64,000 bases of DNA from Nannobrachium achirus (GCA_963921795.1 OY997647.1:63863997-63927996), one strand, 5' to 3'. Shown: positions 21,196-35,200, counted from the stretch's first letter. Made by a program: numbers and translations. The notes: generated by a model not told the origin, from the letters alone.

Positions 21196-22432
21196 CTAAC
21201 CATACCTGTGGGTTTGGGTCCTCTAATAGGATATGAGCAAGTATTTGAGATGTGGTGAATTTGACAAGAGTATGACGAGTGTGATGAGTATTTAAATGTG
21301 TATATGAAATTCTCTGGACATGGAGAGTCTAGTATATATCCTGGAATCGATTTCAGAATTGGTACGATCCAGTGGGAGGGGCTTAGCCTTTAAAGGTATA
21401 TTCAGTGATTGTATTACATTTAAATACAAATATAATTGGTACATTTTCCATTCATTCTCCTCACTAGAATGTGTGCTGACCATATAAGAACTTCCACCAT
21501 GGCCCGTGTTGCGAACATAGCTAGATTCGGTTTTCAGAGGTGGCCAGCCAGTCCTCGACCAATCAGGGTAGAGTATGGCCGTAGTTATGTTATGATGTTT
21601 ACTTATGATGGTCAATAATTCTGAGAACCACAGTCACTCTGAATTAAGAACGTCTGCTAAATGCCTAGATTGTAAACTACTGAACTCATAAAATGCCACA
21701 GTCTCGTAGTAGATCAGTATCATACATATCCTGAAGCTGGAGACGTAGGTCTACCGATATTCAGTGATTGGGTCTAATGATCAAAACGAGAACATTATAA
21801 TGGTGTATTTTTTTTTTTGATAAAAAACTAAACATTTCCACGCTGTAAGGCCAGCAAGGGACAAGATGACCCCCGGCCACTTTCATTATCACTGAATACA
21901 CCTTTAAGAGGGAGACCTGCCATTTTCAGTCAGTGTAGAACTGTGGAAGGAGCAGACCCTGTTACCAGTTGCTGGCCAGTGAGCTGTAAATAGTTTGTCT
22001 CTGTATTTTTGACCTCCATTACCTGAACACCAAGGTGAATAAATCACTTGTTTTGGGGGGACAAAGACTCTGCCTCTCTACTTCAATATGTTGCTATTTG
22101 AGCTGGTTTTGAGTATTGTTGAGGTTCAAATCAAGTGCCTTTCGGCCTACGCTATCCTCACTCTAGACTAGAGCAGAGTGTGAAAATGATAATCATTATA
22201 ATCCTCTGAAGCCTGCTTCAACCTGAGTAATTAATTGTAACAGCGGTTGTTGAGTTGCAACAGTAATTGGTTACAATAGTTACCATAAAGGTAGTGGAGT
22301 TCAACACTGGTCAGCAACAGGGAAGGTTCAAGGGGCCTCCACCTTTGAGACAGAGACTGCAACAAAGCAGAAATCCAGCAACACTCCAAATTAAATAAAG
22401 TCTTTATGGTGCACGGCTCAATAATAACATGA
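21196..22432. mobile_element. MITE-like element (21389-21910) in intergenic DNA
   Basis: The ends TTAAAGGTATATTCAGTGAT (about 21390) and ATCACTGAATACACCTTTAA (about 21887) are inverted, and a second ATTCAGTGATTGGGTCTAAT lies at 21760. No target duplication was read. The rest of the span to 22432 has no supportable gene. Confidence 0.5.
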
Positions 22433-23083
22433 AGAAAAGAAGCAGTCACCATGCAGCACACAAGAAAATCCTTTTCACATGATTTACTTACCTCTGTGGA
22501 CAGAGACAACGTCCACAGAGGTAAATAAACACCTCTGTGGACAGAGACGACGTCCACAGAGGTAAATAAATCACCTCTGTGGACAGAGACGACGTCCACA
22601 GAGGTAAATAAATCACCTCTGAGGACAGAGACGACGTCCACAGAGGTAAATAAATCACCTCTCTGTGGACAGAGACAACGTCCACAGAGGTAAATAAATC
22701 ACCTCTGTGGACAGAGACGACGTCCACAGAGGTAAATAAATCACCTCTGTGAGGACAGAGACAACGTCCACAGAGGTAAATAAATCACCTCTGTGGAGAC
22801 GACGTCCACAGAGGTAAATAAATCACCTCTGTGGACAGAGACAACGTCCACAGAGGTAAATAAATCACCTCTGTGGACAGAGACCACGTCCACAGAGGTA
22901 AATAAATCACCTCTGTGGACAGAGACGACGTCCACAGAGGTAAATAAATCACCTCTGTGGACAGAGACAACGTCCACAGAGGTAAATAAATCACCTCTGT
23001 GGACAGAGACAACGTCCACAGAGGTAAATAAATCACGTGAACAAGGATTTTCTTGTGTGCTGGCGTCTGCTTCTTTTCCTCCA
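22433..23083. repeat. 42-bp hairpin minisatellite within inverted flanks
   Basis: About 13 copies of CACCTCTGTGGACAGAGACG, then ACGTCCACAGAGGTAAATAA, then AT. In each unit ACCTCTGTGGAC and GTCCACAGAGGT are a perfect 12-bp inverted pair around AGAGACGAC, so every unit can fold. Minor variants are GACGAC/GACAAC/GACCAC, one GAGGACAG, one CTCTCTGTGG and one short unit (22796). Outer flanks AAGAAAAGAAGCAG...GCACACAAGAAAATCC (22433-22477) and the inverse (23041-23083) enclose the whole array. Continuous open frames on both strands follow from the 42-bp period and are not taken as coding. Confidence 0.92.
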
Positions 23084-23171
23084 CCTTTGACCCCAGGGAG
23101 GTGAAGGGAGAGGAGAGTTGATGTGTCTGTCACATCTAACCAGTCACACAATGTGCTTAAACATTGACCTG

Positions 23172-23417
<246 letters not shown>

Positions 23418-23425
23418 TTATAGAG

Positions 23426-23858
23426 CAGGGGTCTGCAACAGGGGGTCCGGGATCCCTAGGGGGTCCTCAGAGTTACTACAGGGGGTCCTCCAAATTGTTG
23501 TGTGATAGAAACTTTTTTCTCCTTTTTTTAATATTAAACCACTTGAACCCTACCATCCATATTCAGAGAACTTTAGCCGAGGCGTTGTGAGCTCGTAGAT
23601 CGGCTATTTTCGGCAAAGAGGTTTGTTGTAGAGGGGAAAAAAGAGCACACTAAGTACAGAGTGAAAGGTCAAGTTTATTAAGTATTGACGGTTCAAGTGG
23701 TTAAATATCTGGTAACACAAATTTACATGAACCCAAAATACACTGATGATTGTGCTGTCAGACGATGAAACTGTATGGTATCTATGGGTTGTGGGGGTCC
23801 CTGCTTCATCTCTCTCTCGACTAAGGGGTCCTTGGCCTGAAAACGTTGAAGACCCCTG
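23426..23858. mobile_element. hAT-type element, perfect 8-bp TSD
   Basis: The ends CAGGGGTCTGCAAC and GTTGAAGACCCCTG are inverted. The flanks TTATAGAG (23418-23425 and 23859-23866) are identical. Subterminal GGGGTCC blocks occur at both ends. Inside are the TTGAACCC...GCTCGTAGATCGGCTATTTT half palindrome and a block found again at 54799-54988. Confidence 0.9.
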
Positions 23859-23866
23859 TTATAGAG

Positions 23867-24247
23867 CATCACAGCAGAAGTGGTTTCCTGGTGCCACTTA
23901 ATATTCCCCATTAATTTTCCCCATAGACTTTTACAAAAAAATATTTATAACAATTATGTTAAGCCTCGAACCAAGCCATCCAGGATGGCAGTGAATCATG
24001 ACCATACAAACTGTGTTTCTATGAAAAGAACATTTTGAAAATCGCTAAACAAAGGGTAGTTAATTATTAAACGTAGTATATCAAATAATAGGATCAAAGG
24101 TTGTATGGTCATGATTCACTGCAATCCTGGATGGCTTGGTTCGAGGCTTAACATAATTGTTATATTTTTTGTAAAAGTCTATGGCGAAAATGAATGGGGA
24201 ATATTAAGTGGCACCAGGAAACCACTTCCACTGCGACGCTCTATAGC
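23867..24247. repeat. Foldback element with about 130-bp arms
   Basis: The arm GTGGTTTCCTGGTGCCACTT...AAGCCTCGAACCAAGCCATC reappears inverted at about 24100-24235. The arms differ by scattered bases. The central 90 bp are A/T-rich and non-coding. The hAT at 23426 abuts it. Confidence 0.85.
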
Positions 24248-24464
24248 ACAGATGACTGACTGGGTGTGTGCGAGATCATAAAGCCTTGTAAACGGAGCCT
24301 TGTAAAAGAATGTGATAAGGATGAATGATAAGTTGTGACCCTGACATTTATCACAGAGTGAGTCAGCAGTTTACTGTAAACCATGTGACCACAGCACAGG
24401 AAGTTGGTCGTTTGCTGCTTTAAGTTCCTCTCTCAAAGCCGGCAAGATGTCCGCCTTGTGAAGA
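24248..24464. repeat. Diverged duplicate of 27585-27665
   Basis: AGCCTTGTAAAAGAATGTGA and GATAAGGATGAATGATAAGT, then CCTGACATTTATCACAG, match 27580-27645. GTTTACTGTAAACCATGTG also matches 28022. This is another sign of old duplication of the NLR upstream region. Confidence 0.6.
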
Positions 24465-24473
24465 TGGTCTCTG

Positions 24474-24766
24474 GGAGAGTATTTGTTGCAGGTCGTTCAG
24501 TCCAAGTGTATCAAAAAAGCAGCTGCGTTAAGCACCGTTGGTCCCTCCAGTTTAACATTCACCAGGTTAGCATTCACCAGCGTTAGTCTTACTGAGGTTA
24601 GGGTTAGGGTTAAGGTTAGGTTTAGGGTTAAGGTTAGGTTTAGGTGTATCTCCGTCCCCCAGACTTTCGCCACATCCGCGCAGCCAATCACAAGCTTCCG
24701 CTACCTTAACCCAGTTGCTTTTTTGATACACTCGGACTGAAAGACCTGCAAAAAACACTCTCCCTG
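24474..24766. mobile_element. Short inverted-repeat element with TTAGGG-like core
   Basis: The ends (GGAGAGTATTTGTTGCAGG; inverse of ...GCAAAAAACACTCTCC) match over about 60 bp. The flanks TGGTCTCTG at 24465-24473 and 24767-24775 form a 9-bp duplication. The core at 24594-24645 is a degenerate GGTTAGGGTTA/GGTTAAGG tract. No open frame of note. Confidence 0.7.
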
Positions 24767-24776
24767 TGGTCTCTGC

Positions 24777-25376
24777 GACCGCGTTTTTCCCGGTGAACCT
24801 GAGCGCAACGGTGGGGGCGTGGGAGTGTGGGGAACACACACTTTTGTTGCCTATGATGGAGTATAATATAGATTTATGTATTGAGAGGCACTCTTGCCGA
24901 TTTCGTAAGAGACTCGTCACCAATTGCAAGATATTTAAAAGTTATTTGGGGCCATGATGATAACCCCTTCTTCCCATTATTAGACTAAGGATTTATATTG
25001 TCTGTGTTATTGTTTACAACCACAATTATTCACATGTGGCAAGATTGCTGTTCCACTAGTTTTACTATAGCCTATGTAGGCCTAGAAGCCCTTTCAGAAG
25101 TTAATTTAATGTTTTCCATTTAATGATTTCCTTTATCCTCATCTAATCTTGCGCTAATGCACACAACTGTTTTCACCAGGTTTTCAGGCCTAGTCGGCTT
25201 TTCAGAAGTTAATTTAATGTTTTCCTTTTAATGATTTCCTTTATCGTCATTGTGCACCAATGCACGCAACTGTTTTCGCCATGTTTAAGGTCTTATTTTT
25301 AGTTGTTTCTCATAAGCCCATCCTTGCCCATCGGCCCCCACCGTTGTGCTTAGGTTCACCGGGAAAACCGCGGTCA
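24777..25376. mobile_element. Mutator-like non-autonomous element, copy 2
   Basis: About 600 bp with ends GACCGCGTTTTTCCCGGTGA and the inverse of GGTTCACCGGGAAAACCGCG. The interior shares blocks with copy 1 in the opposite orientation (TAACTTCTGAAAAG, CACACGTGAATAATTGTGGT and its inverse, AAGATATTTAAAAGTTATTT). A duplicated TTCAGAAGTTAATTTAATGT block sits at 25095 and 25201. The flanks do not match. It starts within two bases of the end of the preceding element's target duplication. Confidence 0.75.
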
Positions 25377-25887
<511 letters not shown>

Positions 25888-26135
25888 GCCAGGTGTGTTT
25901 TACTAAGAATGGAGAGGGTGTTAAGGGGTTAATGGTGTTGAAGTGTTTTATATCATATTATACTATTAGAACCACTTGATGTTTAATATCTAAATGTTTG
26001 TCTGAATCTGAACGTAAAAGTATTCTAAACACAACCCACTGTACTGGTGTTATAGGAAGCATGTCTGTTTATATTAGTTCTGTTGTTGGGCTGGACTCAC
26101 ACATATGCGTGAAACATCGTCTGAGAATGGCCACT
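25888..26135. other. Intergenic, nothing recognised
   Basis: No gene. GGAAGCATGTCTGTTTATAT at 26055 recurs nearly unchanged at 26320, so the following palindrome lies between direct repeats. Confidence 0.4.
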
Positions 26136-26254
26136 AATGCATTGTCAATGGAAGGTTGTTTGTTTTTTTGTCGTTGCTGTGTCTCAAGCTAGCTAGGCTA
26201 GCTTGAGACACGGCAACGACAAAACACCAAACAACCTTCCATTGACAATGCATT
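26136..26254. repeat. Palindrome with about 55-bp arms
   Basis: The arms AATGCATTGTCAATGGAAGG...GTGTCTCAAGCTAGC and inverse surround a TAGG centre. The last half turn CTAGCTAGGCTAG makes the hairpin nearly loopless. Confidence 0.9.
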
Positions 26255-26340
26255 GGACCTCCCCCTCCCCCCCTCTTTCTGACACGATAGCTGTCGCAAA
26301 TGTGTGTGGGGCGCCTTATAGAAGCATGTCTGTTTATATT

Positions 26341-26400
26341 AGTGCGTGCGTGTGTGCGTGCGTGCGTGCGTGCGTGCGTGCGTGTGTGTGTGCGTGTGCA
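26341..26400. repeat. (GTGC)n microsatellite
   Basis: Imperfect tetranucleotide tract. Confidence 0.9.
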
Positions 26401-27453
26401 TGTGAAATACCAACCACTTCTTGAAACCATCACCAGCCTTGGTTACACTTGTAGATGTAGTGTACTGATATTCGGAAGCCTTGGACATGTACATAAATGC
26501 ACCACGAGAGGCTTGCAGATTGCTGGCTTTGCGAAGACAAGAGCCAAACAAGTAGTAAAGTACTGCTCTGTCTCAGCTGTTATTGGCAGTTTAGCAGTGT
26601 GGAGAAGGAAGTGCCATAAGTGCTCAGTATTGATTAACCCTGATATATTGGTATGTTTATGAAATGTCATTTGTGGAACCAAAGAAAGTATTTAAAATAC
26701 TGTGATGTCAGAACAAGGTCAGCTATATCCATATGGAGTCTGTGAGGTCAGATGTAGAGGTATTGACCAGCTCCTTATATGGAGATCTAGATGTTGATCC
26801 AGTCATATCCATGTATGGATATCCAGGGTTCGATGAGGTCAGTGTTGTGATCTTCATATATTATGATTATATATTTATGATATATGTATTCCCCCCCCCC
26901 AGCCCGGTTGGTTGATTTAGCGACCCGGTCGGTAGATTTAGGTGAAAACTACCGACCAGGTTGCGACCAGGTTGGAGGTCGCTAAATGATCTCGCTCCTA
27001 CTGGAAAACCATCTGAAAGGTAACAAAATTATAATTGCAAGTACAAATTAATGAATGAATTATTTCAGGTCTTGCAGGGTTAATATTGATGGGCATAAAA
27101 GGGATTCTATTAGTTTGTTTGCCCTAACATGGCATCATCTGGGAATCAGATGTAGAGCGTCCATATATGGGCATTGCCAAATAAGGGCTTAATAATATTG
27201 ATGACATCAGGGATCTCCATGATTGCCAGAACAGGTTGTCTTGGTCATTGAGTCAACAATGTGATGATGTCACAACAACGTGATGTCACAACAATTGTGA
27301 TGTCACAACAGGTCAGCTATAGACATCGAGGCGTTACTCACTGACGTACAGACAGGATCTGCTGTGTTTCGTAGTCGCAGTGAGTGAAATGCTTATTGTA
27401 TCATCAAGACAATCAAGACATTATGCCATTAGTGAATGTAACCTTACTGCACC

Positions 27454-27457
<4 letters not shown>
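26401..27457. other. Intergenic upstream of NLR gene 1
   Basis: No supported gene. Frames such as 26300-26662 (+) have no domain I recognise. 27240-27315 has three GTGATGTCACAACA-like words. 26890-26990 contains GACCCGGTCGGTAGATTTAG and near inverse or direct copies of GACCAGGTTG. Confidence 0.4.
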
Positions 27458-27513
<56 letters not shown>

Positions 27514-27514
27514 G

Positions 27515-27571
<57 letters not shown>
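27458..27571. repeat. Compound (GT)n(GTGC)n microsatellite
   Basis: About 25 GT units then about 15 GTGC units. Confidence 0.95.
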
Positions 27572-29071
27572 GCAACATAGAGCCTAGTAAAAGAACGTGA
27601 TAAGGATGAATGATAAGTTCTAACCCTGACATTTATCACAGTGTGAGTCACTCAGTCTCCACAGCAGTTACACAATAATTATAGACAGAGCAGAACATAA
27701 GAGCAGTGCATTCTGAAAACAATTAGGTCTATCATTTAATGCTATAAGTGACATGTGGATTTGGTATAATTATTGATGACATTTTATGGCAGTTAGTTAA
27801 ACCCGTGTCAGATTTCCACTCGGCGCTCTTTCTAAATGGCTGAAGCCTGCATGGTTTCCATTGTGAGTTAACAGTGTGATCCGGTCTAGAGCCCGCCTAC
27901 TGTATCCTGTCATTTGCACTCACACATGGCATGCATACACACAGTGTTTCCTTTCCAGACCGGATCTGCAACATGCAAAGAGACTTTATTTTATATCCTC
28001 TATGGTGGAACTACTTCACCAGTTTACTGTAAACCACGTGGTTTAGAGGAAGATGGTCATGTGAAAGTAGTTTTCAGTTCTAGGGTTTCAGTGTGGTTTC
28101 CTTTGAGTATTTACTGTTTGTGAATGTAATAAGTTAATTGTCAATGAACATTTTTAGGCTACAATAAAAAATAATCTAATCATGAAAATAATGTATATTT
28201 TAATAAAGGAACTGCTGAACCAGTGGACATCTCAAAGCAGCAGTCCATAACTTAGTTTAGTGAATAAAACATTATTTTAACCATGGTAGAGTATGTTGAT
28301 TAATAGTATTATTAACATGATATTCCAACGTCTACCTCAGACCAGCTGTTAGTTCTGTTGCTGTGTCTCCCTGCTCCTCTATTATTGCAGTCTAGTATGA
28401 CACCTGTTGGTTGACATGAGCTACTGCATGCATCTGCATCTACTGTAGTCTCAGCATTATGTTGGTGATATTGTTGCCTCATAGCAGGTTCATAGTTAAT
28501 ATGTGAAGTTATTCACATATATTACACATATTGTTAACACTTCTAGAAACGTGTTGTCTGTAACTATGAATGATTGTTATTTTATTTATTTTTTCTATAT
28601 TCTATATTTTTCTAAGAGTCCAGGGAGGTGTCTGTATTAGAGATGGCAGCACCTTTGACCTTAGCCTAGAGGAAGCCTTTATGACCAAGGTCTCAGAGCT
28701 GATAGGAGCAGACTAGTTGTCTTCATATTTGCCAACCTGGGACATACCGTTGAACATGATTAGTGGAGCTGCCTCTGGTGTTGTGATCGTGGACATCCTT
28801 GACCTTTAGGAAGTAGTTTGTCAGGTACATGGGTATCTTTGAGGTGTAGTGTATCTTGTATACCAGGTCCATTAGTAGACTGGTCTTTAGGGTTTCAACA
28901 ACTTGGGATTCCTGAAAAGAGGCAACAAAAAAAAGCTAGCAAAGTATTGTGCTGTGTCTGCCATACTTGGAAATGGCTGAAAGGCTACAATAAAGGATGC
29001 TGATGGTTAATGCCATGCATCTCTAGCATGTTGTATTTTCTGATGTATTTTATTGACTGTAACCTTGACAG
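27572..29071. other. Upstream region of NLR gene 1
   Basis: No coding exon recognised before the polypyrimidine-poor acceptor CTTGACAG at 29064-29071. 27585-27645 and 28640-28745 are diverged duplicates of 24298-24355 and 23290-23420. Any 5' untranslated exon or promoter would lie here, but I cannot point to one. Confidence 0.4.
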
Positions 29072-29228
29072 GTTTAATAAAGAGCAACATGGAGAGCAAG
29101 AAGGAGGAAGCTGACAAACATCACATCCACAGAGCAGAGTCTCCAACACCCAGCTGTGTGTCTGTGAAGAGTGACACGTCTAAAGATTATCCTCTTCTCT
29201 TCAGTGAACCTGGACCTCCACACACACA
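29072..29228 (+). CDS. NLR1 exon 1 (start exon, cassette 1)
   Basis: Acceptor at 29070-29071. ATG at 29089 ([20 protein letters not shown]). 140 coding nt end in phase 2 at donor GTATGT. The first 15 residues are charged; the rest is the first cassette ([16 protein letters not shown], then SEPGPPHT). The start is chosen because it is the only ATG that leads into the cassette frame. Confidence 0.8.
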
Positions 29229-32200
29229 GTATGTCAATCCTCCTGTACAACTCTTGAACTGTATTTCTAGTCAAAATCTACTGTTTATTATCATTAATGG
29301 TTATTATTTAGCCATTTGTTCAGTTTTCTTATTGTTTTGTTCTGTATTCTCTGCAACATTTTGAGGTGAAACTAACAAAAAAAATCCTTTAAGATTTACA
29401 ATGAGACTTAAAAACACATATTTAATAAATTAACTTCTTAATTTATATTTAAATCCTAATTATAGAAACATTTATATCTTTGCAGAAGTCTTCACCACAG
29501 ACCATGGTCTCCAACAGCCAGCTATGTGTCTATGAAGAGTGATTGGTCTAGAGGAGAACCTCCTCTCTTCAGTGATCAACCTGGACCTCCACACACACAG
29601 TATGTCAATCCTCCTATACATTACACAACACTATAAAACATAACGAACAGTACAGAGCCAGCTTGCTTTGGTATTGAGAGACAGAGGAGTTCACCTGCAA
29701 ATGTCTGCAAAATTCAACACGAGAGCAAAAAAAACCTAAATGCTTTTTCGTAACGTGGAAATTTGTGGCCGGTGTGGAAGCTTGCATTGACTTCATGAGG
29801 TTTTAAAAAAGCGAATTATTTGCTTCGCAAATTCGCCCCTGGTGTGTAAAGACCTTTAATGTGCCTTATATTGTTTGTAAAATGTTACTGTTTCTATAAT
29901 GTTAACATTTTGCTGTTTTGTCTTCTTGTTACTGCAATGTTGAGAGGCAAAACTCAAAACATTTTCCCATTTATGTTTACAATGGGACTTAAAAATAGTA
30001 GAAAAACAAAATAACAACATTGAATAAATGGACATACACATGATAATTATAGAAACATTTTACATCATTCCAGAAGTCTGTATTACAGACCAGAGTCTCC
30101 AACAGCCAGCTATGTGTCTATGAAGAGTGACTGGTCTAGAAGAGAACCTCTTAACTTCAGTAATGAACCTGGACCTCCACACACAACGTAAGTCAATCCT
30201 CCTGTACAATATATAACACTATAAAGCATAACAGATAGCAGCGATACAGATACATATCAACCATGTTTGAAAACCATCTGGAAGGCCTTGAATGTCTGAG
30301 AGCAAATCGAGAGGCTTAAGATTGGATTTTTTAACCTCTCAAGCTAGAGCAGTGGTTCTCAACCTGTGTGGTACATGAGCCCCCTCTGGTGGTACTCAGA
30401 GGACTCTCCCAAAAATAAGAAAACATATCCACCTGTTTCTGCGGGAGTTTACTGGAGATTATTTGGACCACATGTTCTAGACATTCTAATGATCATGAAA
30501 AAAATATTACAGGCATTTTACTTTTTGTGAGGAATAGCTTCAGTTAAAAAGTGAGATGTTGTTCGTCCAGATGCTGGAATTTCAACTTCTCCGGGAGGTG
30601 TGAATGTCAGTCTCTGTGGGGGGTATTTATATGCAAATATCGTGTAATACAAAACAATAGGATTTAATGGTGATGTTAATGTGAAAAAAGAACAGGAAAA
30701 CTAATTATAACATTTTATTTAAAAATGGTTTAAAAAATGTTGCCAAAAAGCAACGCTGGGCCTTGCAGGGTTAACATCAGACATACAAGCTCACGTCGCG
30801 TCGCAGATGCAGCCCGTTGTGAGCTTGTAAATCACACTCGGCTGCGGCACCGGAAGCTCGGTACAGCGTCTGCGCAATGCACTATGGGGCGTTGGAAACC
30901 TGTGGATATAAGTGTAGTGAAATATTGATGTTATTCTACAGGTAGTTCTTCTGACCAAGCAATAGGCTCTCCAGCCATGATGAAATGAGGATGAGGGCAC
31001 ACCTAGCCGTTAATAAAGAATTAGAAATATCATCAGTTTGCACAGGATGTTCACACATGTAGTAGCTAAATGTGTCTGATGACCCGGTCATCAAATGATT
31101 GGTTTAGGAATGCAACCAAAACAACTACAGTAGGTTACTGTTGTTTCTGTCAGGAGCTTCAAAAGGGCACCTCTCTGTCCCTATCAGTGGCTATAGGTAC
31201 CTCTCCAGCCACTCCCCCAGATTTTCTCAGCCGCGCCCCCTGGCTATATTGTATCTTATTTCAATGTGTAGTGTGGCTCTTCAGCCAGGGGGAGGCACTT
31301 TTTTTAGTGAGCAAGGGAGTTAAGCAAGCAGATTTCTCTCTGTTGATTTCTCCATGAATTCAAGGAATAAATGGTCCTCCTGTGTTAACTGTGCATAACT
31401 GAATAGGATGTGGTGGGTCTATGGAACCTGTATTTTAACATCAGTTATTATGGTGGTACTTGGAGAGAGACATATTTTCCAAGGTGGTGCTTGGCTTAGA
31501 AAGGTTGAAAACCACTGCACTAGAGGATAATCATGCTCTACATTTGTTCTTGATTTAGGCTCGGGAACAGAATACAACAATAATAGAAAAACAATAACAC
31601 ATATTTAAAAACTTGTCCTCTAACATTCTTATGATAATTATAGAAACATTTATATCTTTCCAGAAGTCTTCACCACAGACCAGAGTCTCCAACAGCCAGC
31701 TATGTGTCTATGAAGAGTGACTGGTCTAGAAGAGAACCTCTTAACTTCAGTAATGAACCTGGACCTCCACACACACAGTATGTCAATCCTCCTATACATT
31801 ACACTACATTGTAAAGCTGCACTCACAACTATATGATTTAAAACACTCTCCTCACATCCCCACCCAGAAGGTTGAAAATGAATGAATATTGATTGGTTGC
31901 TTTGTTACGAGATGGTCAGAGTTTTTTCTTGTAAGTTATTATGATGTGTGCTGTAACATCATAATCACATAATTAATAATATAATTTTGCTGTTCTGTTT
32001 TCTTTTCTTGTTACTGCAATGTTGTGTGGAAAAACTCATAACCTTTCCCTTTCAAATGTACAATGGCACTTAACAATAATAGAATAATACTAACAACAAT
32101 AACAAATATTGAACAACTTCAATTTACATTCACATGATAATTATAGAAACATTTGACATCATTCCAGAAGTCTGTATGAGTCTCCAACAGCCAGCTATGT

Positions 32201-35200
32201 GTCTATGAAGAGTGACTGGTCTAGAAGAGAACCTCTTAACTTCACTAATGAACCTGGACCTCCACACACACTGTAAGTCAATCCTCCTATACAATATATA
32301 ACACCAGGGGTTTTCAAACTTTTTTGACTCAACACACCCCTGTAAATAACTTTTTCACCCACGGTTACACTGTTCATTTTTAAAATCTTACGTCATATTA
32401 TTGGAGAAATATCCGTTTCCATCAGAACTGACTGAGAATAACGTTATACTTGACGTTTAACCACTTGAACCCCAGCATGCCTATTCTGGGGTGGGGGGGG
32501 AGGTTCACCAAAAACAGCCGATCTACAAGCTCACAACGTGTCACAACGTTTCACAATGTGACACGTTGTGAGCTTGTAGATCGGCTATTTTTGGTGAAGA
32601 GAGTTGTCGTAGATAGAAAAATAACTCATCAAATACAGTGCAAATCAGGTCTGTTTCACTAAGCATAGTGAAGTGATATTGATTTAGTGATATTGATGAT
32701 GAATTCCAAATATTATCAAATTATCTCACCGCACCCCTGGACTGGCATCACGGCACCCCAGGGTGCCCCGTCACCCACTTTGAAAACCCCTGTATAACAC
32801 TATAAATCATAATCGACAGTATCGACAGATAAATATCAACCGATTGAAAATCATCGGGACAGCCTCGAATGTCTGAGAGCAAATCTGCAAAAAGATTAGA
32901 TTGTTGAACCTCTCACACTAGAGGATAATCATGCTCGACATTTGTTCTTGATTTAGAATTTAGAATAACAATAACACATATTAAACAACTTGACCTCTTA
33001 CAATCTTATGATAATTATAGAAACATTTATATCTTTCCAGAAGTCTTCACCACAGAGCAGAGACTCCAACACCCAGCTATGTGTCTATGAAGAGTGACTG
33101 GTCTAGAAGAGAACCTCTTAACTTCACTAATGAACCTGGACCTCCACACACAACGTAAGTCAATCCTCCTATACAATATATAACACTATAAAGCATGACG
33201 AACAATAGCGATACAGAAAAATATAAACCGGTTGAACATTGTCAGGACGGCTTCGAATTTCTGAGAGCAAATCGGCAAAAAGATTGGATTTTTGAACCTC
33301 TCACACTAGAGGATAATTAGAGTTGGAAAGAGTACTAGAAAATCCTACTCAAAGTAAAAGTATTGTTACTTTTGTGAAATACACAAAGTAAGAGTAAAAG
33401 TACTTGTCCAGTAAATTACTCAAAAGTAAAAAAAAACATTAATTACATGTTACCGGTTACTTAAGCTGTCCCTATGCGATGTCATTAACCAGGAAGAGAA
33501 AAACACTATTCAGAAAACCACTTTTAACTCATTCGTAGTTTACGGCCGTAAAGCCCGTTAATTTCTCTGTCTTTCACTGCCGGCTTCTCCTACCTGTTAA
33601 CGTGGGCGCTCGTCCAGTTCCCATCGTGCGTGATCGGACACTGCTATGCATCGTGTGTTCGCGTATTCCATCAGCTTCTCAAATCCGTTGAAACTTTTTC
33701 AATTGATCAATAAGTTCTCCATCTGTAAGCCGCGGAGTTCAGACAGAAAGTTAACGGGCCAAAATAGAGGAAGGACTTCCGCTTCCGGTTCAGGGACTCC
33801 AATGTTAAAGTTGTCCGCTCAATAATGTGTCCGTGTAGAAACCGATCACGGAGCATTAGTTCCGGCCTATTTTAGTTCGGTTCGATAAAAAAATGTTTTT
33901 TAATTATTTTTTATTACATTTACGGGTTCTACGGGCATGGCAGAGAAGGGGTACAAAGGGGGATTTTGATGGCAGAGTTTGAGTTTAATAACATTTGTTA
34001 ATGAGTAGTTCAACCCAAAATGTTTTTTTTATTTTTTTTGGATTACTCACGCCTTGGAGATTTGAGTTCAATAATGTGTTTTTGTATTTGTTGTATTGCT
34101 GAGACAAACATGTGATTATAGTAAATGTATCCGCATTGATTCTGGTTGGGGACCCAAATGCATGGCACATGGATGGGGAAGCCATCAGGGAAAATATTAT
34201 AGAAAAATATATATATTATTATTTAATTTTTGTCTTAGGAATGCGACAAACATAAAAAAAAAATATTATTGAACTCAAGTCTCCATGGCATGAGTAATCA
34301 ATAGGAAAAAAAGTCATTTTAGGGGTGAACTACTCCTTTAAGAAAATATATGTATTATTTACTGAATTTAAATTACTCTTACTCATTGTCCAAATGAAAA
34401 GTAACAAAGTACAAGTATTTACCATTTAAATTACTCAAAAGCAACAGTAAGAGTAGAGCATTTAAAAATGACTTAGTACAGATGCTCAAAAAAAACTACT
34501 ACTACTGAGTAATTACTTTTACTCGGGTATTTTCCACATCTCAGGATAATCATGCTTGACATTTGTTCTTGATTTAGGCTGGGGAACAGAATACAACAAT
34601 AATAGAATAACAATAACTAAATTATTAAACAACTTGACTTCTTACATTCTTATGATAATTATAGAAACATTTATATCTTTCCAGAAGTCTTCACCACAGA
34701 GCGGAGCCTTCAACACCCAGCTATGTGTCTATGAAGAGTGACTGGTCTAGAAGAGAACCTCTTAACTTCAGTGATCAACCTGGACCTCCACACACAACGT
34801 AAGTTAATCCTCCTATACATTACACTACATTACACTGCTTCTGTATACTCTACTCTATGTAATAATCTATGTAAACTATGTATAGACTGTACTGTATTTA
34901 TCAACTGTTATAGCACAGTATTGTTTGTCAAATGTTACTGTTTCTATTTTTAATAGTCATACTTTTGATGTTTTGTTGTCGCTGCAAAAGCAAAACATTT
35001 TCCAATTTAGACTTAACAATAACAAATCTGAACAAATTGACCTCTTCATTCACATGATAATTATAGAAACTTTTTTTTTGTGACTCCACTTGAATAGTAG
35101 CTATCCAGATATGATTGGTTCTGTTTTCTTGTTGCTGCAATGTCATGAGGGAAAACTTAATACTGAATAAATGAACATTCACATGATAATTATAGAAACA

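Noticed and set aside
22231-23151. Open frames in the 42-bp array on both strands
   Set aside because: The 42-bp period is a multiple of three, so any stop-free frame stays open. There is no start context or domain.
24594-24645. TTAGGG-like tract as a telomere end
   Set aside because: Short, degenerate and inside an inverted-repeat element. The tracts at 2522 and 8333 are likewise interstitial.
26300-26662. 120-residue plus-strand frame
   Set aside because: Half of it is a (GTGC)n translation. The remainder has no recognisable domain and no paralogous exon.
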